Positions 24,181 through 36,000 of a DNA stretch of 64,000 nucleotides are shown piece after piece. The first letter of the stretch is position 1. Every line of letters starts with the position of its first letter. A model generated the notes under the pieces. That model made no database searches. It worked only from the letters and a program-made list of their open reading frames with translations, and was not told the origin of the DNA. Source of the DNA: Phalacrocorax aristotelis (taxonomy: Eukaryota; Chordata; Aves; Suliformes; Phalacrocoracidae); the NCBI RefSeq assembly GCF_949628215.1, contig NC_134277.1, forward strand, positions 90,633,963 to 90,697,962, in the 5' to 3' direction. Both the position numbers and the translations under genes were made by a program.

Positions 24181-24660
24181 AAGTTATGTTATAGTATACT
24201 ACACAACATAAATATTTATGCATTCTCTATATTCAATGTTTATTAAATAGATATGCTAAAATTAATTTTATTGATTTAAATTTATGTTAAATGCTTGTTT
24301 AATTTATAATTTAAATCTGTTATTTTAAAATTACTTATTTTTATAAACTATATGTATTATCTACTATAAATTATATTACATACACTATATACTCTATATG
24401 TATATTGCTATATATTTATGTAACTCATAGAATATAATATATGCATATGTTCATATAATTATCTATTTATAGATTATATACTATTAAATTACATAATAAC
24501 ATACTATCACATATTATTTATTATTATTGTTTTATATATTACATAATACAAAGTAAACCGTTTTCCTAGACACATTTACATATATTGCATTATACATTCT
24601 ATCTATATAAATATGTATTACATAATGTATAAAACAATATATATTACATATTCTAATAAA
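24181..24660. repeat. Extremely AT-rich block (about 480 bp)
   Basis: Almost entirely A and T, with TATATA, TTTATTA and ATATGTAT words recurring without a fixed period. It is too irregular to be a simple microsatellite. It could be a decayed (TA)n expansion, a matrix-attachment-like region or a low-stability DNA-unwinding stretch. Confidence 0.75.
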
Positions 24661-24814
24661 TGCTTTCTGGGTGATCCAGAGGATCAACAGTCAGTAAACC
24701 TTATACCTGTAGCTGGCAAATTGGTTTAATTGATCATTTGAAATAAAAAGAAAAAAAAAAAGAACAGATAAAGGAAACGTAATGTAATTAATCATTCAAA
24801 AACCTTTCTCTGCT

Positions 24815-25002
24815 GAAGGAGTGGTCAGGCATTGGAACTGGCTGCCCAGAGAGGTGGTGGTGTCACCATCCCTGGAGGTATTTAAAAGACACGTAGATGT
24901 GACACTTCAGGGCATGGTTTAGGAGGCCTGGGGGTGTTGGGCTGATGGTTGGACTTGATGATCCTAGAGGTCTTTTCCAACCTTAATGATTCTATGATTC
25001 TT
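24815..25002 (+). mobile_element. CR1 LINE 3' end
   Basis: It contains GGCTGCCCAGAGAGGTGGTG, CCATCCCTGGAGGTATTTAA, GGTTGGACTTGATGATCC and terminal CTTAATGATTCTATGATTCT. This is the standard sense-strand CR1 3' terminus. Confidence 0.92.
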
Positions 25003-25599
25003 TGAGGAAGTCCTTTCTTAGCAGCTACAGAAATGCAGAATTTGTATGGCTACAAATCTGGCCATGACACAGAAAACAGAGTAGGACTGAGAAATCAGTT
25101 TTCAGGATGGCAAAAGATTAGAAACACCAAAATGTTTAAAAATATTGAGCTTTACCATTGATTGCATAACATTAAATACTTGGAAATTTGGAAAGAAGAT
25201 GTGAACAGTGAATTAGCAAAATCTGCAGAGGTCACATGGCTATTTGTTTTAGTTAAAACCTGAGACTACTACAAGGCAAGTCAAACGAAGAACCTAATGA
25301 AAGACAAGTAAATGGAGAATACCATGACAAACGGCCCCGCAGAGTGAATACAAAGGACAGAGCACTGGAGGAAAAAGATAAAGCTCTTCAAACAGTTTTT
25401 TGAATTTTAGGTGGAGAATACCAACATGGTGGTGAGACCTGGGCGCTGCTGTATGCAGCTCAGGAGAGACCTCTGCTTGACAGGTGACTCCAGGCAGATA
25501 AAACACCAAGATGTTACGTTGAGACACAAACTGGGAAAATGTAATAATTCTTTTGCCTCTTCTTGAACTGGTTTTGTTCGCTTCTCCCAAATGCAGGCT

Positions 25600-25850
25600 C
25601 CTCTCAGAGGTGCTCATGAAAGAAGACAAGAGCCAGCAGCTATGATACTAGCTGGACAGGAGGAAAAGGTGAATCTCCCAGGGGTGTCTAAGCACTGGAA
25701 CAGGCTACCCAGAGAGGTGGTGGGATGTCCAGCTTGTGAGATGTCCAGAACTCAGACGGACAATGCCCTAAACAACTTGATCTAACCTCAAAGTTGGCCT
25801 TCTTTGGAGCAAGGAATTGAATGAGGTCATCTCCATTCTAGCCTGAATCA
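25600..25850 (+). mobile_element. CR1 LINE fragment
   Basis: It contains GGGTGTCTAAGCACTGGAAC, AGGCTACCCAGAGAGGTGG and GAGGTCATCTCCATTC, a sense CR1 3' region with a degraded end. It lies 0.6 kb after one CR1 and 0.5 kb before another in the same orientation. Confidence 0.82.
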
Positions 25851-26319
25851 TTCTGATCCCCAGGACACGAGTCTGATGCTCCCCTCTGAGCCGTCAGGAT
25901 ACAGAATTAGATGACTGTCGCATCCAGCTGGACAATTAATTTGTACTGATCTCAACATTTCTATATTACATAAAAAATACAAACCAGATGCCTGTTTCAA
26001 ATCTTGCCTAGCACAAGATAAAGCAGTTGTTTTTATTGCACATGATGAACACAGACTGGAATTTGCAAGTAATATTGAAAGATTATGAGATATAATATAT
26101 AAACATCATCAGGCATTCTTTAGGAAAAGCCTGTATGTTTATACAACATGTTCATACTCTTCAGATGCCCTGGCAATAAAGTTACCAACTAGCCAAAGCT
26201 GCCCCACACATAACAATATGAAAGCTAAGATTCCTTTTTGATCAGCTTTGAGCATGTTGAAGTTTTCAGGGGGATCAGGTGCAGTAATAAACAAAATCAG
26301 AGCTCACTGCAAACTGTGA

Positions 26320-26991
26320 AGATGTGGTGGATGAAAAGCTGGATATGAGCCAACAATGTGCGGTCACAGCCCCGAAAGCCAATGGTATCCTGGGCTGCAT
26401 CAAAAAAAAATCATGGCCAGCTGGTTGAGGGAGGTGATTCTGCCCCTCTGCTCTGCTCTGGTGAGATCCCACATGGAGTGATGTGTACAGATCTGGAGCC
26501 CCCAACACAGGAAAGACATGGACCTGTTGGAGCAGGTCCACAGGAGGGCCATAAAAATGATCTGAGGGCTGGAGCACCTCTCCTACAAGGACAGGCTGAG
26601 AGTTGGGGTTGTTCAGCCTGGAGAAGAGAAGGCTGCGGGGAGGCCTTATTGCAGCCTTTCAGTACTTAAAGGGGGGACTATAGGAAGGATGGGGACAAAA
26701 TTCTTAGTAGGCCTGTTGCAATCAGACAAGGGGTAATGGTTTTAAACTAAAAGAGGGTAGATTTAGACTAGGTATAAAGATGTTTTTTACAATGAGGGTG
26801 GTGAGGCACAAGAACAGGTTGCCCAGAGAGGTGGCAGATGCCCCATCCCTGGAAACATTCAAGGTCAGGCTGGACGGGGCTCTGAGCAACCTGATCTGGC
26901 TGAAGATGGCCCTGCTCACTGCAGGGGGGTTGGACTAGATGACCTCTAAAGGTCCCTTCCAACCCAAACTATTCTACGATTCTATGATTAC
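26320..26991 (+). mobile_element. CR1 LINE 3' fragment, about 670 bp
   Basis: A relatively complete 5'-truncated copy. It contains CCTGGGCTGCATCAAAAA, GGTGATTCTGCCCCTCTGC, CACAGGAGGGCCATAAAAA, TGTTCAGCCTGGAGAAGAGA and GGTCCCTTCCAACCCAAAC, and ends with ATTCTACGATTCTATGATT. It covers the end of the reverse-transcriptase ORF region and the 3' UTR; no open reading frame survives. Confidence 0.95.
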
Positions 26992-29900
26992 TATCCTTCT
27001 CAGTTGTTCCCTGAGGCTATGCACAGCTCTGAGGCAGTGCAAGTGCCTTGTGGCAGCCTTCACTTGAACACCCAGTGCTGTGGCACTCAGAGCAATCTGG
27101 AGACGCCATCATATCCTCCAAATGATAGACGGGTTCCCACTGAAATCCACAGTTCACGCTTACTGATTTCCACAAGATCACTTTCCACCTTCTGAAATAG
27201 CTGAGTCCCTTCACACTAAGTAAAAGGTTGTTTTTATCTGAGTAAAAAGCGTACTTCTGACTAGTGCTGTTAAAATGGATGTGTGTTTTTTAAATTACTT
27301 TTGTTTCTGAAAATGGATGACAAGGTGAAACTTTCTTTTAAGTAATTACTCAGTTTCAATCCAAAGAGTTATATTGCTCAGGAAGGAAGGGATTGATGTA
27401 TGAAGAGATGGTGAGGTATTTCCTATGAGCTGAGATTTGATTGTGTGAGTCCCTTTTATGGATTTTTGCCTTACTGATTTCCACCATTTCTACCTCACCA
27501 CAAGGGATCAGGTAGGTTAATCCATTAGGCAGCAGCAGATGATTCAATTGGAGAAGTCAAGGAAAAAACTGGGAAGAAAAACATCAATAGATATTGAAAA
27601 TATGTAGCCCATGGACAAAGAAAGAGACCTCTCTGGCCAAGATGCCGTGAAATAAAAAGCAGTCTCCTATCACTTATTTCCTCCTGAGGTCAAGAAGGTA
27701 AGACTCTGTATTTTCTCACAAGTGGGTGGATTCCATCAAAGATATCTAAATGCTTCTCTTCCAGATTGAAAGAATTTCATTTAATTTAAATAATGCCTAC
27801 AAAGGATTACATTTTGACTAGTTGCTTGAATGAAAGGATAATCTCTTACATTACTGATATTGACTGAACTTTGCCAGCATTGTCATCTGCTGAGCATTGA
27901 TATTCCTGGCTTGCTTAGTCTATCAGGGGACCAGAGGCAGGACAGGTCTGTGGGAGCTGGAAGCAATGCACAGTGGCAGGGGGTTCTGCTTAAAAAAGAC
28001 CGTCTGCCCTTAGTGTAAACCCAGACTCAGTAAGAAGTTGAGGCCGTTCCTAAGGATCATTTGAAGACATTTTTAATTTGGAAACAGGGAGATCCTATCC
28101 TTTTACTAGTTTTTTCTTATGTAGGGAAAAAACCTGGCCAAACATTTAGAAGACCTTTGGTGCTTTGCCCTGTTCAGTTGAAGTTGGATATGCCAGCTGT
28201 TTAACTTCATGAGTTGATGAGTATACTTAAGATTTCATCATTTGTTTTACAGCATCAGAATTAGAGGACAAAGAGATGTAGGCACCGGGAAATAAAATGC
28301 TGCTTCAATTTTTCTATTACATTAGAGCTATTGTTACATGTCATGTGACAAAATCTCAGATCACTTGACAAAGTGTCCTGAAGAGAGAATTTATTTCTTG
28401 CAATTAATTTCAATGACAGAGATGGCATGACCATGTTACATGACCAGGGCTGTCGACTCTTGGATTCACACATTAGCTCTAACAGGAGACAGGTGTCACT
28501 ATTGCTCTGATCCAGCAGATCATAACTTTAAACCACACAAAAGCACCAGCAATGTTTATCTGTGCTCATCAAGCTAAGCACACACTTCAGTTTACTTGTT
28601 ACGCTGGCAGCTTCCCACTTTCTTTCCAGCTGGTACGTTGCATAAAGCTTACCTAAAAGCATATCAAAGCAGGTATAGCTCTGCAAAGTAGGTAAGAGTC
28701 ATGCAAGTTAGAGATGTCTGCTAGCTGAGGATGGAGGGAATATGCAAACATCTCTGAGTGCTTTCCTTCCTACTAGCACTTTTTTGTTTAAAAGAAGTCC
28801 ACACTGGCCCATGATGTCAGTGACAAGGCCTCTTGGGTATGCCCCACATGTACTGAAAACATTGGGAAGGTGGAAAGGTATATTTAACTGAATGGCTGCT
28901 TTGGGCATGTGAAGTAACGTAGGAGAAATAAGTATAAAGAAGATTTTTCTGGTAGTCTTTCAAATTTCTAGGCACCCCCTCGCTTCTCATCCTTCCCAGT
29001 TTGGCTTTCTTTACCAAAGGGAGTTTATGTTCTTCTCTGTCAAAAGAAGATTTCAAGAGAAATCAACAGCATAAACTGAAGCTTCTCCTTCAGGAGGCTG
29101 CAATAATTTCTGCTTCTTTTCCTTCCAAAGAACTTGTAAGATCTTCCAGGAACATGGCTATCTACAATAATTTATGGCTACCAGGTGTGCTGGTGGAGCC
29201 TCTTTCTGACTCCTCCTTTGCCACATTCACCATGGTGGATCCTCACCACTCATACCCCAGTTTACCTAGTTACATTTGTACTTTTTTCATAAAGAATTTA
29301 CCATGGGTATTATGGGCAGTGTCCAACTGTCTCCTTCTGAGAGCTGGTGCATGAATTGTAGAGTAGATAGCTCCAATTAGCAAGCAGATCATGTCATCTG
29401 TTACTGAAATTAATGTCAAGAAATACATTCTGTCTTCAGGTCACTTCCAATGGGCAAGAACCTTTGAATTTATTACTGCCAGTACAGAAAGAAGAGCAGA
29501 AATGGCCTTGAGATAGAGTTGTCATTTATACCACAAGTGCTGCAGAAGAAGGTTTGAAAGCCTTATGGGTATTATGGATGGAATATGGTATTATGGGTGG
29601 AAAGAATACCAGAACAGTCTGTTTCAGCTTTGGTCTTGATTTGGGTCCAGGTTTCCCCTTTATATATATTATATATAGAGAGATAGACATGTAAATATAA
29701 AAAAAAATATTAAAAATTAAAAATACATCAAGAATTACTGAGTGCCTGTAGAGTAACTGCCCAGAAGGTCAGAAGTCTGATTTTTTTCTGCTTGGTGCTG
29801 GAGGAGAGGTGACAGGCAACTCAACATAGATACGCTTTGTTTGCAAGAGACCCTGTAAAGGCTGGGCACCACCTGCGCTCACTGAAAGCAGCAAAACTGC

Positions 29901-31077
29901 TCTTGCAATGCTTAACATTCAAACCAGCTGCACTTCCAGTATTACTCCATTTTGTGCGGTGCAGAGGATAAACGAGCTGAATCACAACACTATTCACTGT
30001 TGCAATGTTAACAGCTGTGCTCTAGGGCTAGTCACTTTGAATACATTAGTCCTTTGTTCGATCCCTTTGTTTTTCCAAGTGCTCTGACTGCGCTTGTGAG
30101 GGCAGTGTACTTGACAACACAACTTTAGCTCAGAAATGGGGTCAAAATAAGTGCAATCAGAGAAGGCTTTCCTATCCGGGAACAGTGATGCAAAGTATAC
30201 CAGGGAGCGGGAAAGGAAAGACAAATCCAGCTCTTTAGACTGGTCGTCTTTGACTCTACAAGGTGGGCATATGTGTATTGACCAGATTGGGTTCTGTTGT
30301 GCAGCAGAATGGGGACATCATACCCAAGCAGATGAACTGTACTGTGGTTTATTCTAGGTGAAAGTCCCTGTCAGAAATGCCACCAAAATCCTTTTCTCCT
30401 CAGATGTTAATTTGCAGAATGTTTAGAGGATGCAGGTAAAACTAGGGCAAGATTGAGAACAGTGGCTTTGGCCCCAGGAACTCAAGAATAGCGCGCCTTA
30501 GCAACTATGAAAGCCTTGCAATGTGAGACAGCTTCAATTACAGCAACTTGCTTGGCAGAATTTAGAGGATTTTCCTGCAGAAGATCTCATCTGTAAGCTC
30601 CGGGCTTGCTTTACATGGTTTTCTTCCATTCTCTCTACTGAGAGAAGTATTTTTCAATCTTGCATTGCAGGGGAACGGACAACATGAGAAACCTGGTAAG
30701 CTTGAAGTTCTTCAGGGAAAACAGAAGTAAAAGCTATCTCAAAACACCTCTTTACATGGAAATATATTTATAATAGTGGACTGCTAGCTGGTGTACGCAT
30801 GCAAAAAGTTTTGTGTGGATATGCTAATTAGTGACACCTTCATCAGGTGTCACTTTCTACAGGCACAACTTTCTACACCTACATCCATGCAGTTAAGTTA
30901 GAGTGTAGGGTGCTTGGAAAAGGGTACTTTACACTAAGTACAGAGTCACGATCAGCTGGCCCTTCCTGGAGATTAGCAGTTTTATGAATCAGGTAGAGCT
31001 TCACAGGCATATTTTTGGCCATGAAATTTGTTTCCCCAATACCTCTGAACAGCATAATTCAGAATATAAATAATATA
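26992..31077. other. Intergenic DNA with a possible T-box palindrome
   Basis: No gene was seen. It holds a short TATA-type run near 29662-29690 and the inverted repeat at 30831-30853 described separately. Confidence 0.5.
30831..30853. promoter_or_regulatory. Perfect 9-bp inverted repeat, T-box-like half sites
   Basis: GTGACACCT (30831-30839), a 5-nt spacer, then AGGTGTCAC (30845-30853). Each arm contains AGGTGT, the core of T-box factor sites, in inverted arrangement. That this is a functional site is inference. Confidence 0.3.
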
Positions 31078-31935
31078 ATAGAAGCACAGAAATATTTAGT
31101 TTGGAAGAGCCCTATGGAGGTCTCTAGTCCAAACTCCTGCCTCAAGCAGGGCTAACTTCAAAGCTGGATGAGGCTACTCTGGGCATTATCAAGTTGAGTC
31201 CCCAAAATCTCCCATGATGGAGATTCCATTTTTTCTGGGCAACTCACTCTAGTGTTTGCCTGCTCACACGGTGAAGAGGTTCCTCCCTCCATCCAGCTGG
31301 GACCTTGCTTGCTGCAGCTTGTGTCTGCTGCCTCTTGCTCTTTGGCTCATCATCTTGGAGAAAAGTATGGCTCCATCTTCTCTGTAATCCCTTTCTAGGT
31401 AGTAGAAGACTGCAATCAGCCCCGCCAGCCTCTCTTTCCCAGCTGAACAGAACCTGCTTTCTCAGCCTCTTCCCACACATCATGGACTCCAGACCCCTAA
31501 CCGTCTTGGTGCCCTCCAAATTTGTCAAAAAGTGCCATGTTCTGGGGGGCCAAAACTGGACACAGTACTCCAGATGTTAACTCAGAAGTGATGAATAGAG
31601 GAAAAGAATTGCTTTCCTTGACCAGTTGTCTATGCTTTTGCCAGTGGAGCCCGGTATGTGGCTAGTCTACATTAAGGCAAGCGCACACTGTTGTTCCCTT
31701 GTAAATCTGCTGTCCACCTGGCCCTCCAAGTCCTTTCCTGCAGAGCTGCAAACTAGCCAGACAGCCCCCAGCCTGCACTGATGAATTGGGCGGCTCCACT
31801 CAAAGTACAGGGCTTAGCACCTGTCATTGCCAAACTTCCTGAAGTTCCTGTTGGCCCATTCCCTCAGCTTGTCCAGGTCCCTCTGAATGTGAGCCTTGCC
31901 TTCCAGGTTATGGACCACTCCTCCCAGTTTGGTGT
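31078..31935 (-). mobile_element. CR1 LINE fragment, about 860 bp
   Basis: The longest CR1 piece here. It contains AGAAGCACAGAAATATTTAG, GAAGAGCCCTATGGAGGTC, GTGTCTGCTGCCTCTTGCTC, CACAGTACTCCAGATGTTAA, TGTCCACCTGGCCCTCCAAG and CTCAGCTTGTCCAGGTCCC, all in antisense CR1 order. The ORFs inside are by-products. Confidence 0.92.
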
Positions 31936-34900
31936 GATTATCATAAATTCTATTAATACATTATAAAATTATGTTTATGTAATAATTAATAAAAACAATC
32001 TCATCCAGTATAAGGCATCACCTGTGTTTGTATTGTTATCATACGTCCTCAGAACTAAACGATGCTGCCATAAATGAAGAAATGGTTTAAACTTCTCTTA
32101 AGGATGGTCTGCTTTCATTCCCAAGATGCATGCCAGCATGGATTTCGTGCCAAATTTGAAGTCTTGGTTTCGTTGAGGAATTTCCGAAGGGGAATCTTTA
32201 GTAAAAGTCTACGGATCTTGTTAATGCAAATGGCAAGCGAAGAACTCCTCTAAATTACACAGACAATTAGATTTGGTTCAGTTATATTTCACTGATTTTG
32301 CCAAGAGGACCTGCAACATACTCCAAATACGTCTGCTAGTAAACCACAAATAATTAAAAACACATGAGGTCACTGAATAAGAAAACACAAGAGAATTTGA
32401 CAGCAAAAGATAATGAATGCTAAGTGTGGTGGCAAACACGAAGTATGAAATGCAAAGTTTTCAGAGTGTGAGGAGTTATCTCTGAATTCCCATTTGGTGA
32501 AACACAACTGCAATGAATATTTACTGCCACCTTATTTAGCAGCATGAACAAAAGGAACTGTTATAAATAAACAACACTATGACAGTTTCACTGCTGTTAG
32601 CTTCACGTTCTCATCTAAAGTCAATCAAACTGAAAGACAAAGCAATCAGGGAAAAGAGTAAGTCAAACATACAAATTACACAGTTTCTATTTTTGTGTTA
32701 ACTACCATCGTCACTGATTTGTCCAATACTTACTAGTGTAAGGAAGCTGTTGGTGAAATTTGACAGGTGTCAGCATGGCATTTGCATGCTTCTAGATTGA
32801 AATGCAGGCTTTAAATGTAAATTTACATGACTTGCTTTAATGTTTCCTTAGCGTATCAGTAAAACTTTGAAGTGATATAAACGGGGGTAAAATTTACAAA
32901 GCAAAGCAATGAACATTTAAGAGGATGCAACTAAGTAGTCAATAATGGGGGGACAAGGGGACAGAGAACAAGCTCTGTCTTCGCAACTTCTTGCAATGTC
33001 CTACTGGCTGCTCTTGCTGCAGTACCTCACCTCTACCCTTTGATGTACAAATGAAATCGCCTCTCCAGTGCAGCCGTGCTGATAACAGCAGATGACTCAC
33101 TTTCAACCTATTTGTCCTCAGACCTAGTTTGACAGCCACTTTATTCTTCAGCATGAGCAAAGCAAAACTTTAAATGTGTCACTAACTTACACAAAAATCT
33201 CCAGTGCATATTTAGTAACACATCTGTTCTGCAAATCTGAACTCAGGTCAGAGATGTACTGAACCCTTTGACTCAATCCAAGTAATACACACATTCATAA
33301 AGTTTTTGTAAGACTGGTATATGAACACAAGACAGGATGCACATTGCCTAGGTAAGCTCAGACTCTTGTTGCCCCCAGCTTCCCACGGGTGGCACTTTGC
33401 AGGGCGGTGCATGCTCTTAGTGCATGTTCACAGCCCTCTCGGTCTCTCTTCTTCACTTAGATCAGGGCTGCATCTTCCCCCCAGAAACGCACAAGGAAGG
33501 CTGGAGGAGATAAGTGCCCAGTAGGTTTTTTTCAGCGTCTCTACTGACTGTCATCTTTTAAAACACGATGTCTGTAGCAGACTTTTTAAAACAGGTTGGT
33601 GCTTGTCGGGGGGGGAATATGTGACTGGAAAGTTATATTGCACCAGCAGGTTGGCCTGCTTAATTCTGTTTGTATACTTCAGAGTACAGTGTGAGAGGAA
33701 CCTTCTTCACTAGAAGTTACCTACAGCATGGAAGAGACAAACCTTTCATGCTGACTCTATGCAAACGCTTCCCCGTGTAATTTCAGCTAAGCTTTCAGAT
33801 GCCTAAGCACGCATCGGATCTGCCCATGTAACGCTAAAAAGTAAATCCTCAGTACATCAGCCAAGCTCCACATCCAGGCATTCAGCTGGAAGACAGTTAT
33901 CCTCTAAACACTTCACCAACATGAAGTGTGTTCATAATCGACCACCTCGTTGGAGTCATGTAAATAACCACGCTGGCCATAATGCTAGTGTGAAACAAAG
34001 ACACCATAGCTCCATGTCTGTGCCTGAAAATCTTGGGGGGGGGAAGAGCAAAATGTGGTGAAGAAAAACAAAGAATAAATAAAAAAAAAGAAAAACAAAG
34101 ATTTAAGTCCCAAATGCCAGTTAGTTCTACAGGTTTTTCTCTGTACAGTCAGCCAATTAAGAATAAATTTCTCTCTATTGCAAGTTCCTGTGGAATGGAA
34201 TGCACATACACATCAGAGCACTAGCCGTCACAGCAATCGCTGCTTGGCAGCCGTGACTCTGAATGTCTTTCTAAATGAGTTTTCTGAAAGTATATATAAT
34301 ACATAGTCATATCAGATGTATTTGTTCTGCTAGAAAGGCTTTGTCCCAACCCTGCTATATATGCAAGAAGCTCCATTTTAGGATCTTACATACTGCTTTG
34401 GACAAGGAGAATGAACTGAGTCTATTTTTATATAATACAGTGTGAAAGTGCCAAATAAACAGACCATACCTATTATCTTTCTTTGGACTCGGGACGGAAG
34501 TTTAGACTGGAATGAAGGAGACATGCTGCCTTTGGGAGAGAAAACAAGGCAAGTTCAAGAGTTCCTTGACTGCTGAGTTTTTGATTGTTGAACTTTTAGG
34601 ACCAATTTCTAATGACACAGAAATACATTCCCACATAAATCATCAGCTCTCCTCTTTGTGGAGATCTTTCAGTGTTTGGTATTCAGAGACAGCTTTCTGC
34701 CTTTATCATAAGCATACAATGCCTGTACTAAGGAGCTTTTTCAGACTCAAAGAAGGCCCTCTGAAAGGACATATTCTGAAAAAGCCAGGAAGTAACTTCC
34801 TAATATGACTTCACACCTCCGCAGATGCTAGTTTCAAATTAATCATCTGTTCTGGGGACAGCAGAGATGGAAAATAATATTCCTGATAAAATGGGTCTCC

Positions 34901-36000
34901 TGAGAGCTGGAGGACCTGTACTGACTATAAACTTTGCAAGAAGTCCTAAGGAGATTTTTGACTGGATAAAGGGGGAGTATTGATGTTTACTGTCTGCAAA
35001 AAAAATCCCCCCCCACTGCTTTGATATTGAGGAACATTGACAAAGCAGATGACTGGCCAATCTATTTTGGCCTTCAGTTTAGGATCTGGGAATGACACTT
35101 GCTTTATTTCTCAGTCACAGAAGCGTGGCGATGGCCTGATTTGAGTTCCACACCACAGCTCCAACATCCTCCTCAGCTACCAGAAGGACAGAACAAGGAG
35201 GAAGCACGTATCACTTTCTAGGACACAAACAAGAAGGACATCATAGCGTCTGTTTCACTGAAGGTCCCTCAACAGAAAGGCATCTGGAGCGGCTCTGCAA
35301 TCAGCTCCTGCAGTAGGTCCTCTCTACACTGCTGTCCTTCAGCCCTCCTTGTTGCCTTCTCTGGTACTGTGCTGTCTTCCCTGTTTTTTAACCTTCCATC
35401 ATCAGGCTTTTTTTATCCTTTGTTTTAGCTGCCCAGTTACACCCTCCCCAGCCCACACTTCTCTCTCTCTCTCAGGTCTTGCTCTCTTCCTTCCTCTGAC
35501 ACACCTTTCCTTTCCCAAATTTCTCATTCCTTTTTAGGCTTGTCTGTTGCAGAGAAAGTGGAACCTGTCTAGCATACAGCTAGGCAAAAAGCATGAACTA
35601 ATTTTCCCTAAAATAGATCAACCCTCTTTCTAAATCTCTTAATTAACTGCATTCCTAGCCATCTCCCTTCCTCCCTGGCCAGAAGCACAATGCTTCTGTG
35701 CTCCCTGCTGTCCCCTTTTTCCTGCATCTCCCCCAGCACACGCTGTAAGCTGCCTACTTCAATCAGAGCAGTCTTATTTTTGGTGCAGCAGGAACTTCAG
35801 CCTGCCCCAGTTCATGCAGCGTACTTTTACTTCTTCCTTGCACGATTTGTTGCTGGAGCTTATCACACACACTCTGCTCCCTTTCTGCTACAGCTTCAAA
35901 GCACTCCAGGTTTTTTGATTTGCCTGTCCTACTGCTCCAAGACTCTAAGTGATACAGAGAACCTCCTACAGCCAGAAAGTAACTGTGATTTTTAGCGATG
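31936..36000. other. Intergenic or distal 3'-UTR DNA, no gene seen
   Basis: Mostly unique-looking. It includes the homeodomain/POU motif cluster at 32761-32787, G-runs near 33608 and 34034, and a short (TC)n at 35462-35473. No coding exon could be supported. Confidence 0.5.
32761..32787. promoter_or_regulatory. TGIF/MEIS-type dimer motif plus POU octamer
   Basis: TGACAGGTGTCA at 32761-32772 fits the palindromic TGACAGSTGTCA consensus of TALE homeodomain dimers (MEIS, PKNOX, TGIF). ATTTGCAT at 32780-32787 is the POU octamer. Their close spacing suggests an enhancer element, but function is inference. Confidence 0.35.

Noticed and set aside
30056..30064. GTTCGATCC, resembling a tRNA T-loop
   Set aside because: There is no matching D-arm, anticodon stem or acceptor stem around it, so no tRNA can be folded.
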